In this document: positions 25,683-34,537 of the stretch, one piece after another
Layout: each line of letters begins with the position of its first letter
Numbering within the stretch: the first letter of the stretch is position 1
NCBI RefSeq assembly: GCF_000024845.1
Contig: NC_013501.1
Coordinates: 2,894,874-2,958,873, forward strand
DNA from: Rhodothermus marinus DSM 4252
GTDB lineage: Bacteria; Bacteroidota; Rhodothermia; Rhodothermales; Rhodothermaceae
Direction of reading: 5' to 3'
DNA length: 64,000 nt
Position numbers and translations under genes: made by a program
The notes under the pieces: generated by a model
Told to the model about the DNA's origin: nothing
The model's input: the letters and a program-made list of their open reading frames with translations, nothing else
The model's database searches: none

Positions 25683-26457
25683 CCTGGCCTACCGGAGCTA
25701 CGGCACCGATGGACCACCCCTGCTGATCCTGCACGGCCTGCTGGGCAGCAGCGGCAACTGGCACACGCTGGCCAGCAAAGCTTTTGCGCCGCACTTCCGC
25801 GTCTTCACGCTGGACCTGCGCGGGCACGGCCGCTCTCCGCACGCCCATCCCATCGACTATCCCACGATGGCCGCCGACGTGCTGGCCTTCATGGACGCGC
25901 ACGAGATCGATCGGGCGCACGTGCTGGGCCATTCGATGGGCGGCAAGGTGGCCATGGAACTGGCGCTCACGGCTCCGGAGCGCGTCGATCGGCTCGTGGT
26001 GGTGGACATCGCGCCGCGGGCCTACGAGCCCCGCCATCGGGTGATCCTCGATGCCCTCCAGGCCATCGATCCTGCCCGCTACGACAGTCGCCGGGCCATC
26101 GACGAAGCGCTGGCCGCCCACGTGCCCGAGGCGCCGATCCGTCAGTTTCTGCTGAAAAACCTCCAGTACGATCCGGACACGCGGCGCTACACCTGGCAGA
26201 TGGACCTGGAAGGGCTGATTCGCTACTACGACCGCATCAACGAGGCCATCGCCGACGGCCGCCGGTTCACCGGACCGGTGCTCTTCGTAAAAGGCGAACG
26301 CTCCGACTACATCACGGACGCCGACCTACCTGCCATCCGCCGGCTCTTTCCTGCAGCCCGCCTTGTCACGATCCCGGGCGCCGGCCACTGGGTGCACGCC
26401 GACGCGCCCGAAGCCTTCGCCCGTGAGGTACTGGCGTTTCTGACGGAAAAGGACTGA
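25654..26457 (+). CDS. alpha/beta hydrolase (YbfF-type esterase)
   Basis: The 267-residue protein has the alpha/beta-hydrolase fold: oxyanion strand LLILHGLLGSSGNW, nucleophile elbow GHSMGG (serine near residue 97), an acid in the C-terminal third and the catalytic histidine in GAGHWVHAD. The lack of an export signal places it in the cytoplasm. YbfF-like esterases act on short acyl-CoA or palmitoyl esters, but the substrate here cannot be read. The ATG is chosen at MSQSAIQTVDL; it overlaps murB. Confidence 0.85.
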   Translation: MSQSAIQTVDLAYRSYGTDGPPLLILHGLLGSSGNWHTLASKAFAPHFRVFTLDLRGHGRSPHAHPIDYPTMAADVLAFMDAHEIDRAHVLGHSMGGKVAMELALTAPERVDRLVVVDIAPRAYEPRHRVILDALQAIDPARYDSRRAIDEALAAHVPEAPIRQFLLKNLQYDPDTRRYTWQMDLEGLIRYYDRINEAIADGRRFTGPVLFVKGERSDYITDADLPAIRRLFPAARLVTIPGAGHWVHADAPEAFAREVLAFLTEKD

Positions 26458-26516
26458 TACGGGGGCGCCGATCGAGGCGTTCGGGGAACCCCAAAGGTCC
26501 GACCCTGCGGGGTAGG

Positions 26517-26616
26517 AACGTTGTCGTTTGTCCGGTAGGGTACACTCTGCGGTGCGCCCCTACCAGATCTTTGACGTTTCCCCTATCCCGTAGGGGCGGA
26601 CCACTGTGTCCGCCCC
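26517..26616. repeat. REP-like palindromic element pair
   Basis: This piece of the 577-base gap after the esterase holds two palindromes. GGTAGGG...CCCTACC spans about 26534-26564, preceded by AACGTTGTCGTTTGTCCG. GGGGCGGAC-CACTGT-GTCCGCCCC spans 26593-26616. Both recur, with small changes, at 54618-54700. The GTAGGGGCGGAC core resembles palindromic elements widespread between bacterial genes, but I rely on the internal match. Confidence 0.75.
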
Positions 26617-26687
26617 ATCGTACTGGATTATGTCCGGTGCGCCATCATGCACCGGTAAATCATCGATCCCATATTCGTGGCTTACTA

Positions 26688-26922
26688 GAAGTCATCCGAA
26701 AAATAAGTCCAGGGAATTCGCAATTTCGACCTTACATAGCGTTCCGCTGAGCTTTGAAGCACAACCCACGTGCTTGTAGTCAGGCACGGAGCGAAGCGGA
26801 GTGCCGTCCCGGGTAACGCCACTACGGCTAGCGCCTTCGTGGCTTACTACAAACACGTGCTTCTGAGATGCAGCGCAAAGAGCCAGCTTACCGGATCTCC
26901 CCTTGTTTTCCGGATAAGTTCT
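26688..26922. repeat. long intergenic repeat, copy 1
   Basis: This 235-base element matches 35857-36089. Both start GAAGTCATCCGAAAAA, pass a (C/G)(A/G)ATTTCGACCT segment and the GTAGTCAGGCACG hairpin, and end TTGTTTTCCGGATAAGTTCT. The last 102 columns align without gaps at 89 of 102. Short open frames cross it on the minus strand, but the differences show no third-codon-position bias, so it is probably not coding. A further core, CAGGCACGAAGC, lies at 26946. The rest of this gap up to 27000 shows no gene. Confidence 0.85.
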
Positions 26923-27000
26923 ACAAACGCATCTGTACTCGCGGCCAGGCACGAAGCACAGCGGGGTGCCACGGACACGTTGTCCTGAAAGGCTGCTGCA

Positions 27001-27027
27001 AAACAAAAAAAGGCGCTCAATGGCGCC
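27001..27027 (-). terminator. rho-independent terminator of the DnaJ-type gene
   Basis: On the minus strand AGGCGC-CATTGA-GCGCCT is followed by TTTTTTTGTTT, a clear stem plus T-run, just beyond the stop of the DnaJ-type gene. Confidence 0.9.
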
Positions 27028-27034
27028 TCGGTGA

Positions 27035-27985
27035 TTACGACCGGATCAGGCCGGCCTTTTCTGCTGCTTCGCGCAGGATGCGTTGCTGCTCGGCCGAGAG
27101 GTTGCGCGGGATTTCCAGTTGCACTTCGACGTAGAGGTCGCCCGTATGCGTGTCGGTCTCCACGCCGTGGCCGCGGATGCGCAACCGCTCGCCCGGTTGC
27201 GTGCCCGGCGGGATCCGCACCTTGATCCGACGACCGTAGGCATCCACGATCTCGCGCGTGGTGCCCAGCATCGCCTCCAGCGGGTTGATCGTGATCGTCG
27301 TGTAGAGGTCGTCGCCCTCCCGCCGGAAGCGCGGATGCGGCTCGACCTCAAAGATGATGTACACATTGCCCTGCGGCACGCCCGCAATCGTCGGCCCTCC
27401 ATCCTTCAGGCGAATTTTGAAGCCCGGACGGACCCCCTTCGGTATATTAATCCGCACTTTCTGGCCGTCCGGCAGCGTAATGTCGGTCTTTCCTCCGCGC
27501 AACGCCTGCTCGAAGGGCAACTGCACACGCACCTCCACGTCGCGCGGGCGACGCGCCCGCGCAAACGGGTCGTGCCGCGTGCCGGTCCGCCCGAACCCGC
27601 CGAAGAAGCGACTGAAGATGTCGCCCAGACCGCCGAAGCCGAACTCTTCGTCCAGCAGGTCTTCCAGGTTGCCGCTTGTCTCGAAATGAACGTACGTCCC
27701 CTCCGGCGTCCGGTAGAACCGGCTGCCATTGCCCGGACCGAACCCACCGAAGGCGCCGAACGGATTCTTGCGCATCATGTCGTATTGCCGGCGCTTCTCG
27801 GGATCCGAGAGGACGCTGTAGGCCTCCTGGATCTCCTTGAAGCGCTCCTCGGCGTTCGGCTTGTCCGGGTTACGGTCCGGGTGCCACTCGCGGGCCAGCT
27901 TCCGGTACGCCTTCTTGATTTCCTCCTCGGTGGCGTTTTCCGGAACGCCCAGAATCTCGTAGTAATCCTTCACTGCCTGTGCCAT
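27035..27985 (-). CDS. DnaJ-domain co-chaperone (CbpA-type, no zinc finger)
   Basis: The 316-residue protein has an N-terminal J-domain with the HPD motif (EWHPDRNP near residue 34) that stimulates DnaK, a Gly/Phe-rich linker ([11 protein letters not shown]) and the two C-terminal substrate-binding domains with dimerisation tail. The cysteine-rich zinc region of true DnaJ is absent, so it belongs to the CbpA class. AAGGAG stands just before the ATG. It is a single gene with its own terminator. Confidence 0.93.
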   Translation of the reverse strand: MAQAVKDYYEILGVPENATEEEIKKAYRKLAREWHPDRNPDKPNAEERFKEIQEAYSVLSDPEKRRQYDMMRKNPFGAFGGFGPGNGSRFYRTPEGTYVHFETSGNLEDLLDEEFGFGGLGDIFSRFFGGFGRTGTRHDPFARARRPRDVEVRVQLPFEQALRGGKTDITLPDGQKVRINIPKGVRPGFKIRLKDGGPTIAGVPQGNVYIIFEVEPHPRFRREGDDLYTTITINPLEAMLGTTREIVDAYGRRIKVRIPPGTQPGERLRIRGHGVETDTHTGDLYVEVQLEIPRNLSAEQQRILREAAEKAGLIRS

Positions 27986-28119
27986 AGCTCCTTACCTCCG
28001 CTCGCAACCCCGTCCTGTCGAAATTTCAGCCACGGCGCCCGGCAACGGTCAACCGCGCGCCCGAAGCACGTTGCCGCACAGATCGTGCCCGTCGGCCTGT
28101 ATGCAAAAATGGCGCACCC

Positions 28120-28782
28120 TCAACGCCGGCGGGCCAGTCCAAGTCCATCGGCAAGAGGGAGCAGCGCATAATCGACGCGGAGATCCCGGCAGAGTTTCTC
28201 GTTGAGCCGTCGGATGGCCTCGACAGACGGCTCCCGGTTAGACGGGTCGGCCACGCGGCCGCCCATGAGCAGGTTGTCCAGCAGGATCAAGCCGCCGGGC
28301 CGCACCAGTTGCAGCGCGCGCTCGTAGTAGGCATCGTACGATGCTTTATCGGCATCGATAAAGGCCAGATCAAACGTGCCGGCGGCCCCTTCGTCCAGCA
28401 ACGCTTCGAGCGTGTCGAGCGCCGGCCCCAGCCGGAGTTCGATCCGATCGGCCACGCCGGCCGCCTCCCAGTAGCGCCGGGCCACGGCCGTGTATTCCGC
28501 GCTCACGTCACAGGTCACGAGCCGGCCGTCCGGCGGGAGGGCCAGCGCCATCCAGAGCGCGCTGTAGCCGGTAAAGGTGCCGATCTCCAGCACCCGCCGC
28601 GCTCCGATCAGCCGCACCAGCAGCGCCATGAACTGCCCCTGCTCGGGCGCGATCTGCATTTCGGCCCGGGGATGGCGGGCCGTTTCGGCCCGAAGGCGCC
28701 GGAGCACCTCGGGCTCACGCAGGGAAACCTCCAGCAGGTATTCGTACAGCGTCTCGTTGAGCGGAAGCGTCCGACGCGACAT
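28120..28782 (-). CDS. class I SAM-dependent O-methyltransferase
   Basis: The 220-residue protein matches the caffeoyl-CoA/catechol O-methyltransferase family: [34 protein letters not shown] holds the SAM-binding glycine motif (residues about 45-80), followed by [18 protein letters not shown] and LLDNLLMGG, which supply metal-binding acids. The substrate is unknown. It stands alone, 134 bases beyond the DnaJ-type gene start and divergent from the RNB ribonuclease. Confidence 0.9.
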   Translation of the reverse strand: MSRRTLPLNETLYEYLLEVSLREPEVLRRLRAETARHPRAEMQIAPEQGQFMALLVRLIGARRVLEIGTFTGYSALWMALALPPDGRLVTCDVSAEYTAVARRYWEAAGVADRIELRLGPALDTLEALLDEGAAGTFDLAFIDADKASYDAYYERALQLVRPGGLILLDNLLMGGRVADPSNREPSVEAIRRLNEKLCRDLRVDYALLPLADGLGLARRR

Positions 28783-28863
28783 CGACGTTTTAGTTGGTTA
28801 CAGGACGTCGGTCAAAATACACCCGAAATCGTCTATCTTTACCGGACCATCTGTTCGAAGCGC

Positions 28864-30843
28864 ATGAAACCGGGTACGCTTGTCGAATATCTTGAGGATG
28901 ACCGGCCGCAATTTGCGCTGGTGCTGGCGTCGCGCGACGGCTCCGTGCAGGCGCTGACGCCCACCGGACGCCGCATCCGGCTGCCGGTTCGTCGCATTGC
29001 CATTCGCCACGAACGCACCGCCACGGCCGAGGCGCTGGCCGAGGTGGTACAGGCGCTGGAAGCTCAGATCGACGCGCTGCAGGCGGAGATCGACCTGGCC
29101 CTGCTCTGGGAGACCGCCCGCGAAGAAGGCGAGGCGTTCGACCTGGAAGCCCTGGCCCGGCTCTACTTCGGCGAGGCCGGGCCGCTGGAACAGGCGGCGC
29201 TGCTGCGGGCGCTCTTAAGCGATACCCTGTACTTCGGCCGCCGGGGCCTGACCTTCGTTCCGCGCACACCCGAGCAGGTGGAAGCCCTGCAGACGGCGGA
29301 GCGCCGCCGCCGGGAACGTGAGGCCGAACGCCGGGCGCTGCGCGCACAGCTCGAACAACTGCTCGACGCCGAGGCCGACGAGCTGTCCGAGGCGCCGGCC
29401 GCATTGCTGGACGCGCTCGAAGCCTACCTGCGCCAGAAGCAGCGCTCCGAAACCACCGAGGTGCTGGCCGAGGTAGCCCGTGACCGGGGCATGACCACCC
29501 GCGAGGCTGCCCTGGAGATCCTGCTGCGCACGGGTCGCATCGACGCCTCCATCGATACGTTCGCGCTGCTGGCCGGCATCGAACCGACCTTCCCGTCCGA
29601 AGTGCTGGCCGCCGCCGAAGCGCTCGTGCCCTTCGAACCGACCGGAGACCGCACCGACTTTACACACCTGCCCGCCTTTCACATCGACGACGCTTCCACG
29701 CGCGAGATCGACGATGCCTTCACCGTCGAACCACTGGCCGAGGGCGGCTGGCGCATCGGGATTCATCTGGCCGACGTGCCCCATTTCGTCGCGCCGGACG
29801 ACGTGCTCGACCGGGAAGCCCGGCGCCGGGGCCTGACCCGCTACCTGCCCACCGGCTCCATTCCCATGCTGCCCGAGCGCCTGAGCCACGACCTGGCCAG
29901 CCTTCGTCCCGACGCAATCCGCCCCACGCTGAGCGTGGTGGTGACCGTGGACGCCTCGGAGCAGATCCGGGACGTGCAGCTCGTGCGTGGACAGATCCGC
30001 GTGGCGCATGGGTTCACCTACGAAACGGCCGATGCAGTGCTGTCCGGCGAAACGCCGCACGAGCTGGCCGAGGCGCTGCAGGTGCTGGCCCGCCTGAGCC
30101 AGACGCTGACCGAAGCCCGGCTGGCGCGCGGCGCGCTGCTGATCCGGCGACCCGAGCTCAAAGTGCAGGTGGACGGCGACACGATCACGCTCAAGGTGAT
30201 CGATCCCGACACACCCGCCCGACGCATGGTCAGCGAATGGATGATCCTGGCCAATGCCGAGGCGGCCCGCTGGGCGGCCGAAAACGAGCTGCCCATGATC
30301 TACCGCGTGCAGGATCCGCCCGACGATCCCGAGTTGCAGGGACGCAAGCTGGACTACGACCCCGTGCTGCTGGCCAGCCGGTTACGCGGGCTGCGCCGCA
30401 CACGCTTTTCCACGCACCCCCAGCCTCATGCCGGACTCGGTCTGGAGGCCTACGTGCAGATCACCTCGCCGATCCGGCGCTATGCCGACCTGGCCCTGCA
30501 GCGTCAGATCGTGGCCGCGCTGGCCGACGCGCCGCTCCCGTACGACACCACCCGGCTGTTCGAAGTGCTGGCCACCGCCGAGGCGGCAGAACGCGAGGCC
30601 CGGGCGCTGGAGCAGCAGGCCACCCGCTACTGGGCGCTGGTCTGGCTCGAACGCCATGCGGCGCAGACCTTCGAGGCGATCGTCGTGGCCCGCCGCCCGG
30701 CCGGCTACCTCGTCGAGCTGCAGCCCTACGGCCTGCGTGGCCTGCTGGCCACGGCCGATGCGCTGGCCCCCGGCGACCGCGTCGCCGTACGTCCCGAAGC
30801 GATCGATCCCCGCCGCGGCCGCCTCCGCCTGCAGCGGGCCTGA
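28864..30843 (+). CDS. RNB-domain ribonuclease (RNase II/R family)
   Basis: This 659-residue protein is a 3'-5' exoribonuclease of the RNB superfamily. A divergent N-terminal part (about 1-240) is followed by the RNB core, HIDDASTREIDDAF (near residue 277), which contains the metal-binding acids. One position that is Asp in E. coli RNase II is Glu here. The rest of the RNB domain is recognisable (ADVPHFV, LSHDLASLRPD, QITSPIRRYADL). An S1-like C-terminal stretch is short. The start ATG 28864 lies 81 bases after the divergent methyltransferase start. Confidence 0.9.
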   Translation: MKPGTLVEYLEDDRPQFALVLASRDGSVQALTPTGRRIRLPVRRIAIRHERTATAEALAEVVQALEAQIDALQAEIDLALLWETAREEGEAFDLEALARLYFGEAGPLEQAALLRALLSDTLYFGRRGLTFVPRTPEQVEALQTAERRRREREAERRALRAQLEQLLDAEADELSEAPAALLDALEAYLRQKQRSETTEVLAEVARDRGMTTREAALEILLRTGRIDASIDTFALLAGIEPTFPSEVLAAAEALVPFEPTGDRTDFTHLPAFHIDDASTREIDDAFTVEPLAEGGWRIGIHLADVPHFVAPDDVLDREARRRGLTRYLPTGSIPMLPERLSHDLASLRPDAIRPTLSVVVTVDASEQIRDVQLVRGQIRVAHGFTYETADAVLSGETPHELAEALQVLARLSQTLTEARLARGALLIRRPELKVQVDGDTITLKVIDPDTPARRMVSEWMILANAEAARWAAENELPMIYRVQDPPDDPELQGRKLDYDPVLLASRLRGLRRTRFSTHPQPHAGLGLEAYVQITSPIRRYADLALQRQIVAALADAPLPYDTTRLFEVLATAEAAEREARALEQQATRYWALVWLERHAAQTFEAIVVARRPAGYLVELQPYGLRGLLATADALAPGDRVAVRPEAIDPRRGRLRLQRA

Positions 30844-30850
30844 TTTTCAT

Positions 30851-31069
30851 TCAGGCGCTGCGCTTCCACAGCCACCACCCCAGCCCGGCCTCCAGAGCAG
30901 CGCCAAGGCGAAGGAGCCATTCGGGCCAGCGGAGCAGACCGTCCAGCACCGGCCGGTACCAGGCGGGCATCCACCGACGTTGCCAGCGCAAAAAACCGGG
31001 GCCCCAGACGACGGTAATCAGCCCGTCGGCCAGCAGCAACACCGCAACAAGTCGGCGCACCATCGACAT
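30851..31069 (-). CDS. small membrane protein, unknown function
   Basis: This 72-residue frame starts MSMVRRLVAVLLLADGL and contains a hydrophobic N-terminal helix, an aromatic-rich middle (WGPGFLRWQRRWMPAWYRP) and a second apolar segment (LLRLGAALEAGLGWWLW), ending WKRSA. The Trp-rich membrane-protein composition differs from shadow frames. It converges on the RNB gene, with 7 bases between stops, and has no recognised family. Confidence 0.6.
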   Translation of the reverse strand: MSMVRRLVAVLLLADGLITVVWGPGFLRWQRRWMPAWYRPVLDGLLRWPEWLLRLGAALEAGLGWWLWKRSA

Positions 31070-31087
31070 GGCTCAAACCCATCGCGT

Positions 31088-31438
31088 TCACTCCCGGGCG
31101 AATCGTACGCCTGCTTCGCTGACCACGACAAATTGATCGGTCAGTCGTTCCCCGTAACGCTGGAGCAAACGTTGCAGTACTGCAATCTTTGTTACCGATC
31201 GCTCATCTTCCAATCTCAGGAGCACAACGCCTCGATGGGGATGTCGCTCACGATAAATCTTTTCCCCAAAGTCCTTATCGTTCGTAATCAATATCCAGTT
31301 CTCGGCAAATGCTTTCTGAAGAAGCGTCTCATCATCCACCCCGCGCGCCTCGTCATACACAGAAAATACCTCATATCCCTGCGCGCGCAACCACTTCGCT
31401 ACAGCAGGACCGGTACATTCATCCACCATGAAGCGCAT
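31088..31438 (-). CDS. DUF5615 PIN-like protein (toxin candidate)
   Basis: The 116-residue protein has the DUF5615 plan: MVDECTGPAVAKWLRAQGYEVFSVYDEARG, then ILITNDKDFGEKIY with the acidic motif expected of a PIN-like nuclease. These proteins are almost always encoded next to a DUF433 protein, as here. The ATG directly follows the TAG stop of the DUF433 gene, so the two are coupled. The RNase activity is inferred from the fold. Confidence 0.85.
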   Translation of the reverse strand: MRFMVDECTGPAVAKWLRAQGYEVFSVYDEARGVDDETLLQKAFAENWILITNDKDFGEKIYRERHPHRGVVLLRLEDERSVTKIAVLQRLLQRYGERLTDQFVVVSEAGVRFARE

Positions 31439-31687
31439 CTACTCTTCTGACGCAATCAGTGGCATAAAATCTGTCTTTTCGAGCACTCTGGTCGCAAACA
31501 AGAGACAGGCCTGAATGTCTTCGTGCGTAAGCCCGGAGTACTCCTGAAGAATTTCCTCGACCGTGGCCCCATGCGCCAGCAATTTCAGAATATATTCCAC
31601 CGGCAGCCGCGTCCCCCGAATAACCGGCTTTCCTGCCATTACTTTTGGATCGACAACAATACGCTGCAGCAATTGCGCTTCTTTCAT
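31439..31687 (-). CDS. DUF433 protein (antitoxin candidate)
   Basis: The 82-residue protein has the typical DUF433 sequence: RIVVDPKVMAGKPVIRGTRLPVEYILKLLAHGATVEEIL followed by GLTHEDIQACLLFA. DUF433 is a winged-helix-like DNA-binding domain that pairs with DUF5615 as a putative antitoxin and autoregulator. It is the first gene of the pair on the minus strand. Confidence 0.88.
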   Translation of the reverse strand: MKEAQLLQRIVVDPKVMAGKPVIRGTRLPVEYILKLLAHGATVEEILQEYSGLTHEDIQACLLFATRVLEKTDFMPLIASEE

Positions 31688-31810
31688 GAGGCGTCACAGT
31701 TTGCATGCCCATTCTTCCCGGCGATACACCGGGCTACCGGTAGCGTTACTACAGGTTCCATGAGCCTTACCCCAAACGCGTTCGAGATGCAGATGCAGCA
31801 GCAAAGGTAC

Positions 31811-31882
31811 GAGCGCGCTCGTGGTCAGACGCAAGGCACCAACAGGGACGCCACTTCGCTTACGCTCCGTAGCGCACTATAA
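31811..31882. repeat. degenerate copy of the long intergenic repeat
   Basis: The 215-base gap before trmB carries GCGCTCGTGGTCAGACGCAA, GGGACGCCACTTCGCTTACG and CTCCGTAGCGCACTA, in the same order as GCGCTCGTAGTCAGGCACGA, GTGACGCCACTTCGGCTGAC and CTCCGTGGCTTACT of the copy at 35857-36089. It looks like a decayed relative. Confidence 0.5.
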
Positions 31883-31902
31883 GCAGGTGCGTGCGCATTT
31901 GT

Positions 31903-32847
31903 TCAGAAAAACGCTTCAGCCAGGCGCATGCCCTGCGTTTCCAGCCATTCGGTCAGGCACCGGATCGCCTCGCGCGTGCCCCGCGTCGAGAGCGGAAGAC
32001 CGAACGGAAGCACGCGCACGAGCACCTTTCCGTCCTTCGGACGCGCTTCGACCAGCACCTCCTGCGTCAGGTCCTCTTCCTCAATCCGCACCAGAAACAG
32101 CAGCCCGGTGCCGTCGAGCGTCCGGTAGGCTTCGAGCACGATCACGTGACCGCCTCGGAAGGCGTGGACCAGTTTCTCGAAGCGTTCCAGCGCGGGGAGC
32201 GTCCCTTCCAGCAGTGCGTGGTGCATGACGTCGTAGCGTTCGATGGACGGAGGAAACGGATCGGAAGCCTCGGCCTGCTTCGTAAAGACGGCGTGGTAAA
32301 TGGGTTTCTGCTGGGCCTGCCACTTACGCGCGTACTTGGTCTGGAGCGTCTCCGGCGGCGGCTCGGTCACTTCGATCCGATACAGCCCGGTCTTTTCGGC
32401 CTCTTCCAGCGCAAAAGAAAAATACGGCGCGTCGTCGGTGGTCAGCCGAAGCGCCCCGCCGTCGGCCAGTCGGGTGGAAAGTAGCTCGAAAAACGGCGCC
32501 TGCAACAGCCGCCGCTCCTGGTGGCGCTTTTTGGGCCAGGGATCCGGGAAGTTCACGTACACCAGCGACAGGCTGCGCAGCGGCAACACGTTACGCACCA
32601 GAAAGCGGGCCTGGCCCAGATAGAGCCGCACGTTGGTCAGGCCGGCCCGGCGCACCCGCCCGAACGCCCGCCGCATCGAGCCCGGCGAAATCTCCACGCC
32701 CAGCACGTTCCAGTCCGGGTGACGCGCCGCCCAGTCCGTCAGAAAGCCGCCGTCGCCGAAGCCGATCTCCAGCATCAGCGGCGCCTCGCGGCCGAAGAGC
32801 TGCGCGGGCGGCGTCGGGAAGGTGAACTGTCCGGTGCGCAATATCAT
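31903..32847 (-). CDS. trmB: tRNA (guanine-N7-)-methyltransferase with C-terminal extension
   Basis: TrmB makes m7G46 in tRNA. The first roughly 210 residues are the standard enzyme: LEIGFGDGGFL for SAM, VNFPDPWPKKRHQERRLL and a late TTD motif (RLTTDD). About 100 further residues (from roughly ERYDVMHHALLEG to the end) form an extension absent from mesophilic enzymes. Thermophilic TrmB proteins, such as that of Aquifex, carry a comparable C-terminal region tied to heat stability. The length of 314 against the usual 210-240 supports a thermophilic host. Confidence 0.93.
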   Translation of the reverse strand: MILRTGQFTFPTPPAQLFGREAPLMLEIGFGDGGFLTDWAARHPDWNVLGVEISPGSMRRAFGRVRRAGLTNVRLYLGQARFLVRNVLPLRSLSLVYVNFPDPWPKKRHQERRLLQAPFFELLSTRLADGGALRLTTDDAPYFSFALEEAEKTGLYRIEVTEPPPETLQTKYARKWQAQQKPIYHAVFTKQAEASDPFPPSIERYDVMHHALLEGTLPALERFEKLVHAFRGGHVIVLEAYRTLDGTGLLFLVRIEEEDLTQEVLVEARPKDGKVLVRVLPFGLPLSTRGTREAIRCLTEWLETQGMRLAEAFF

Positions 32848-32971
32848 GAGCAGGCTGTTCGTTCAAAACCCTGGCAAACCGGATCGCCTGTCCGGGGCGT
32901 ACGTTATAGCCAGAAGCGGCGGGGGGTTTCCCTCATCCGCCGTTTTTTGCAGGGATTGAACCAAGCAGCGC

Positions 32972-34537
32972 ATGCACATGCCGGGAAAACCACGCATTCT
33001 CTGGGCCGACGACGAGATCGAACTGCTTCGGCCGCACATTCTGTTTCTGGAAACGAAGGGCTATGAGGTGACCAGCGTCACGAACGGCGCCGACGCCGTC
33101 GAGCAGGTGCGCCGCCAGCACTTCGACGTGGTGCTGCTCGACGAGCAGATGCCGGGCATGGGTGGTCTGGAGACGCTCTCCGAAATCAAGGCGATCGCGC
33201 CGGAGCTGCCCGTGGTGCTCGTCACCAAGAGCGAAGAAGAACAGCTCATGGAAGAAGCGCTGGGCCGCCAGATCAGCGACTACCTGACCAAACCCGTCAA
33301 CCCGAGCCAGATCCTGCTCACCTGCAAGCGCCTGCTCGAACAACCCCGCATCCGGAGCGAAAAGGTCTCACAGGAATACCTGCAGGCCTTTGCCCGCATT
33401 GCGGCTGCGTTGCAGGGGCCGCTCTCGCCCGATGAATGGGTGGACCTGTACCGCCGGCTCACCCGCTTCGACCTGGAGCTGGAAGGCGACGAAGGCGCCC
33501 GCCAGATTCTGGAAGACCAGTTCCGCGAGGCCAACCGGGTCTTCGGCCGTTACATCGAGGACGTATACCCCAACTGGCTGGCGTCGCAACCCGACGAAGA
33601 CCGGCCCGTACTCTCGCACGAGGTGCTGCCCCGCTTCGTGCTGCCGGCACTCGACGAAGGACGGCCCGTGCTGTTTTTCGTCATCGACTGCATGCGCTTC
33701 GACCAGTGGCTGGAGTTCGAACGACTGCTGGCGCCGCTGTTCGACCTGGAGCTGCACTTCCACTTTTCGCTGCTGCCCACAGCCACGCCGTACGCCCGCA
33801 ACGCAATCTTCAGCGGGCTGCTGCCGCGTGATCTGGCCCGGCGTTACCCGGACGCCTGGTCCGAGGCCGAAGAAGGCGAAAGCAGCCGCAACCGCAACGA
33901 AGAGACGTTCCTGCACGACTTCTTCGAGCGGCGCCGCCTGCGCGCGCGCATCCGCTACGAAAAGCTCATCGGCGCCGCCGACGGCCGCGCCTTCGCCCGC
34001 CAGGTGAACGACTTCCTGCAGCACGACCTGAGCGCCATTGTCGTGAACTTTGTCGACATTCTGGCGCACAGCCGCTCCGACTCGGACGTGCTTAAAGAGA
34101 TTGCTCCGGACGAGCGCGCTTACCGGGCACTGACGCGCACCTGGTTCGAGCATTCCTGGCTCTACCAGGCCTTTCAGGAGCTGGCCCGCCAACGCTGCAC
34201 GATCATCCTGACGACCGACCACGGCGCCATCCGCTGCCTGCACCCCACGAAAGTGCTGGGCGACCGCGAAACCTCGACGGCGCTCCGGTTCAAGTTCGGC
34301 CGCAACCTGCGCGGCGACGAGCGCCACGCCATCCTCGTGCGCGACCCGCTGCCCTTCGGTCTGCCGCGAAGCAGCGTGACGACCACCTACCTGCTCGCCA
34401 AAGAAGACTACTATTTCGTCTATCCGACGAACTACCACCACTACGTGAACCTGTACCGCGACACGTTCCAGCACGGCGGCGTGTCGCTGCAGGAGATGAT
34501 CGTACCGATCGTTACCCTGCGTCCCCGGGCCGTATGA
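32972..34537 (+). CDS. porX: PorX-type response regulator with PglZ phosphodiesterase domain
   Basis: PorX is the response regulator that controls type IX secretion genes in Bacteroidetes. The 521-residue protein starts with a receiver domain (acidic WADDE near residue 13, phospho-acceptor aspartate in VVLLDEQMPG near 57, lysine in YLTKP near 108), then a helical linker and a C-terminal alkaline-phosphatase-like PglZ domain. That domain has FVIDCMRFDQW, the nucleophile-threonine region LLPTATPYARNAIFSG and the metal motif TTDHGA. TsaE follows with a 4-base overlap, an arrangement common in the phylum. Start 32972 or 32978. Confidence 0.93.
   Translation: MHMPGKPRILWADDEIELLRPHILFLETKGYEVTSVTNGADAVEQVRRQHFDVVLLDEQMPGMGGLETLSEIKAIAPELPVVLVTKSEEEQLMEEALGRQISDYLTKPVNPSQILLTCKRLLEQPRIRSEKVSQEYLQAFARIAAALQGPLSPDEWVDLYRRLTRFDLELEGDEGARQILEDQFREANRVFGRYIEDVYPNWLASQPDEDRPVLSHEVLPRFVLPALDEGRPVLFFVIDCMRFDQWLEFERLLAPLFDLELHFHFSLLPTATPYARNAIFSGLLPRDLARRYPDAWSEAEEGESSRNRNEETFLHDFFERRRLRARIRYEKLIGAADGRAFARQVNDFLQHDLSAIVVNFVDILAHSRSDSDVLKEIAPDERAYRALTRTWFEHSWLYQAFQELARQRCTIILTTDHGAIRCLHPTKVLGDRETSTALRFKFGRNLRGDERHAILVRDPLPFGLPRSSVTTTYLLAKEDYYFVYPTNYHHYVNLYRDTFQHGGVSLQEMIVPIVTLRPRAV

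Noticed and set aside
26692-27006. Open frame on the minus strand across the long repeat, with a similar frame at 35976-36188
   Set aside because: The two frames share peptide words, but differences in the 102-base gapless block fall equally on codon positions two and three, so it is not evolving as a protein.
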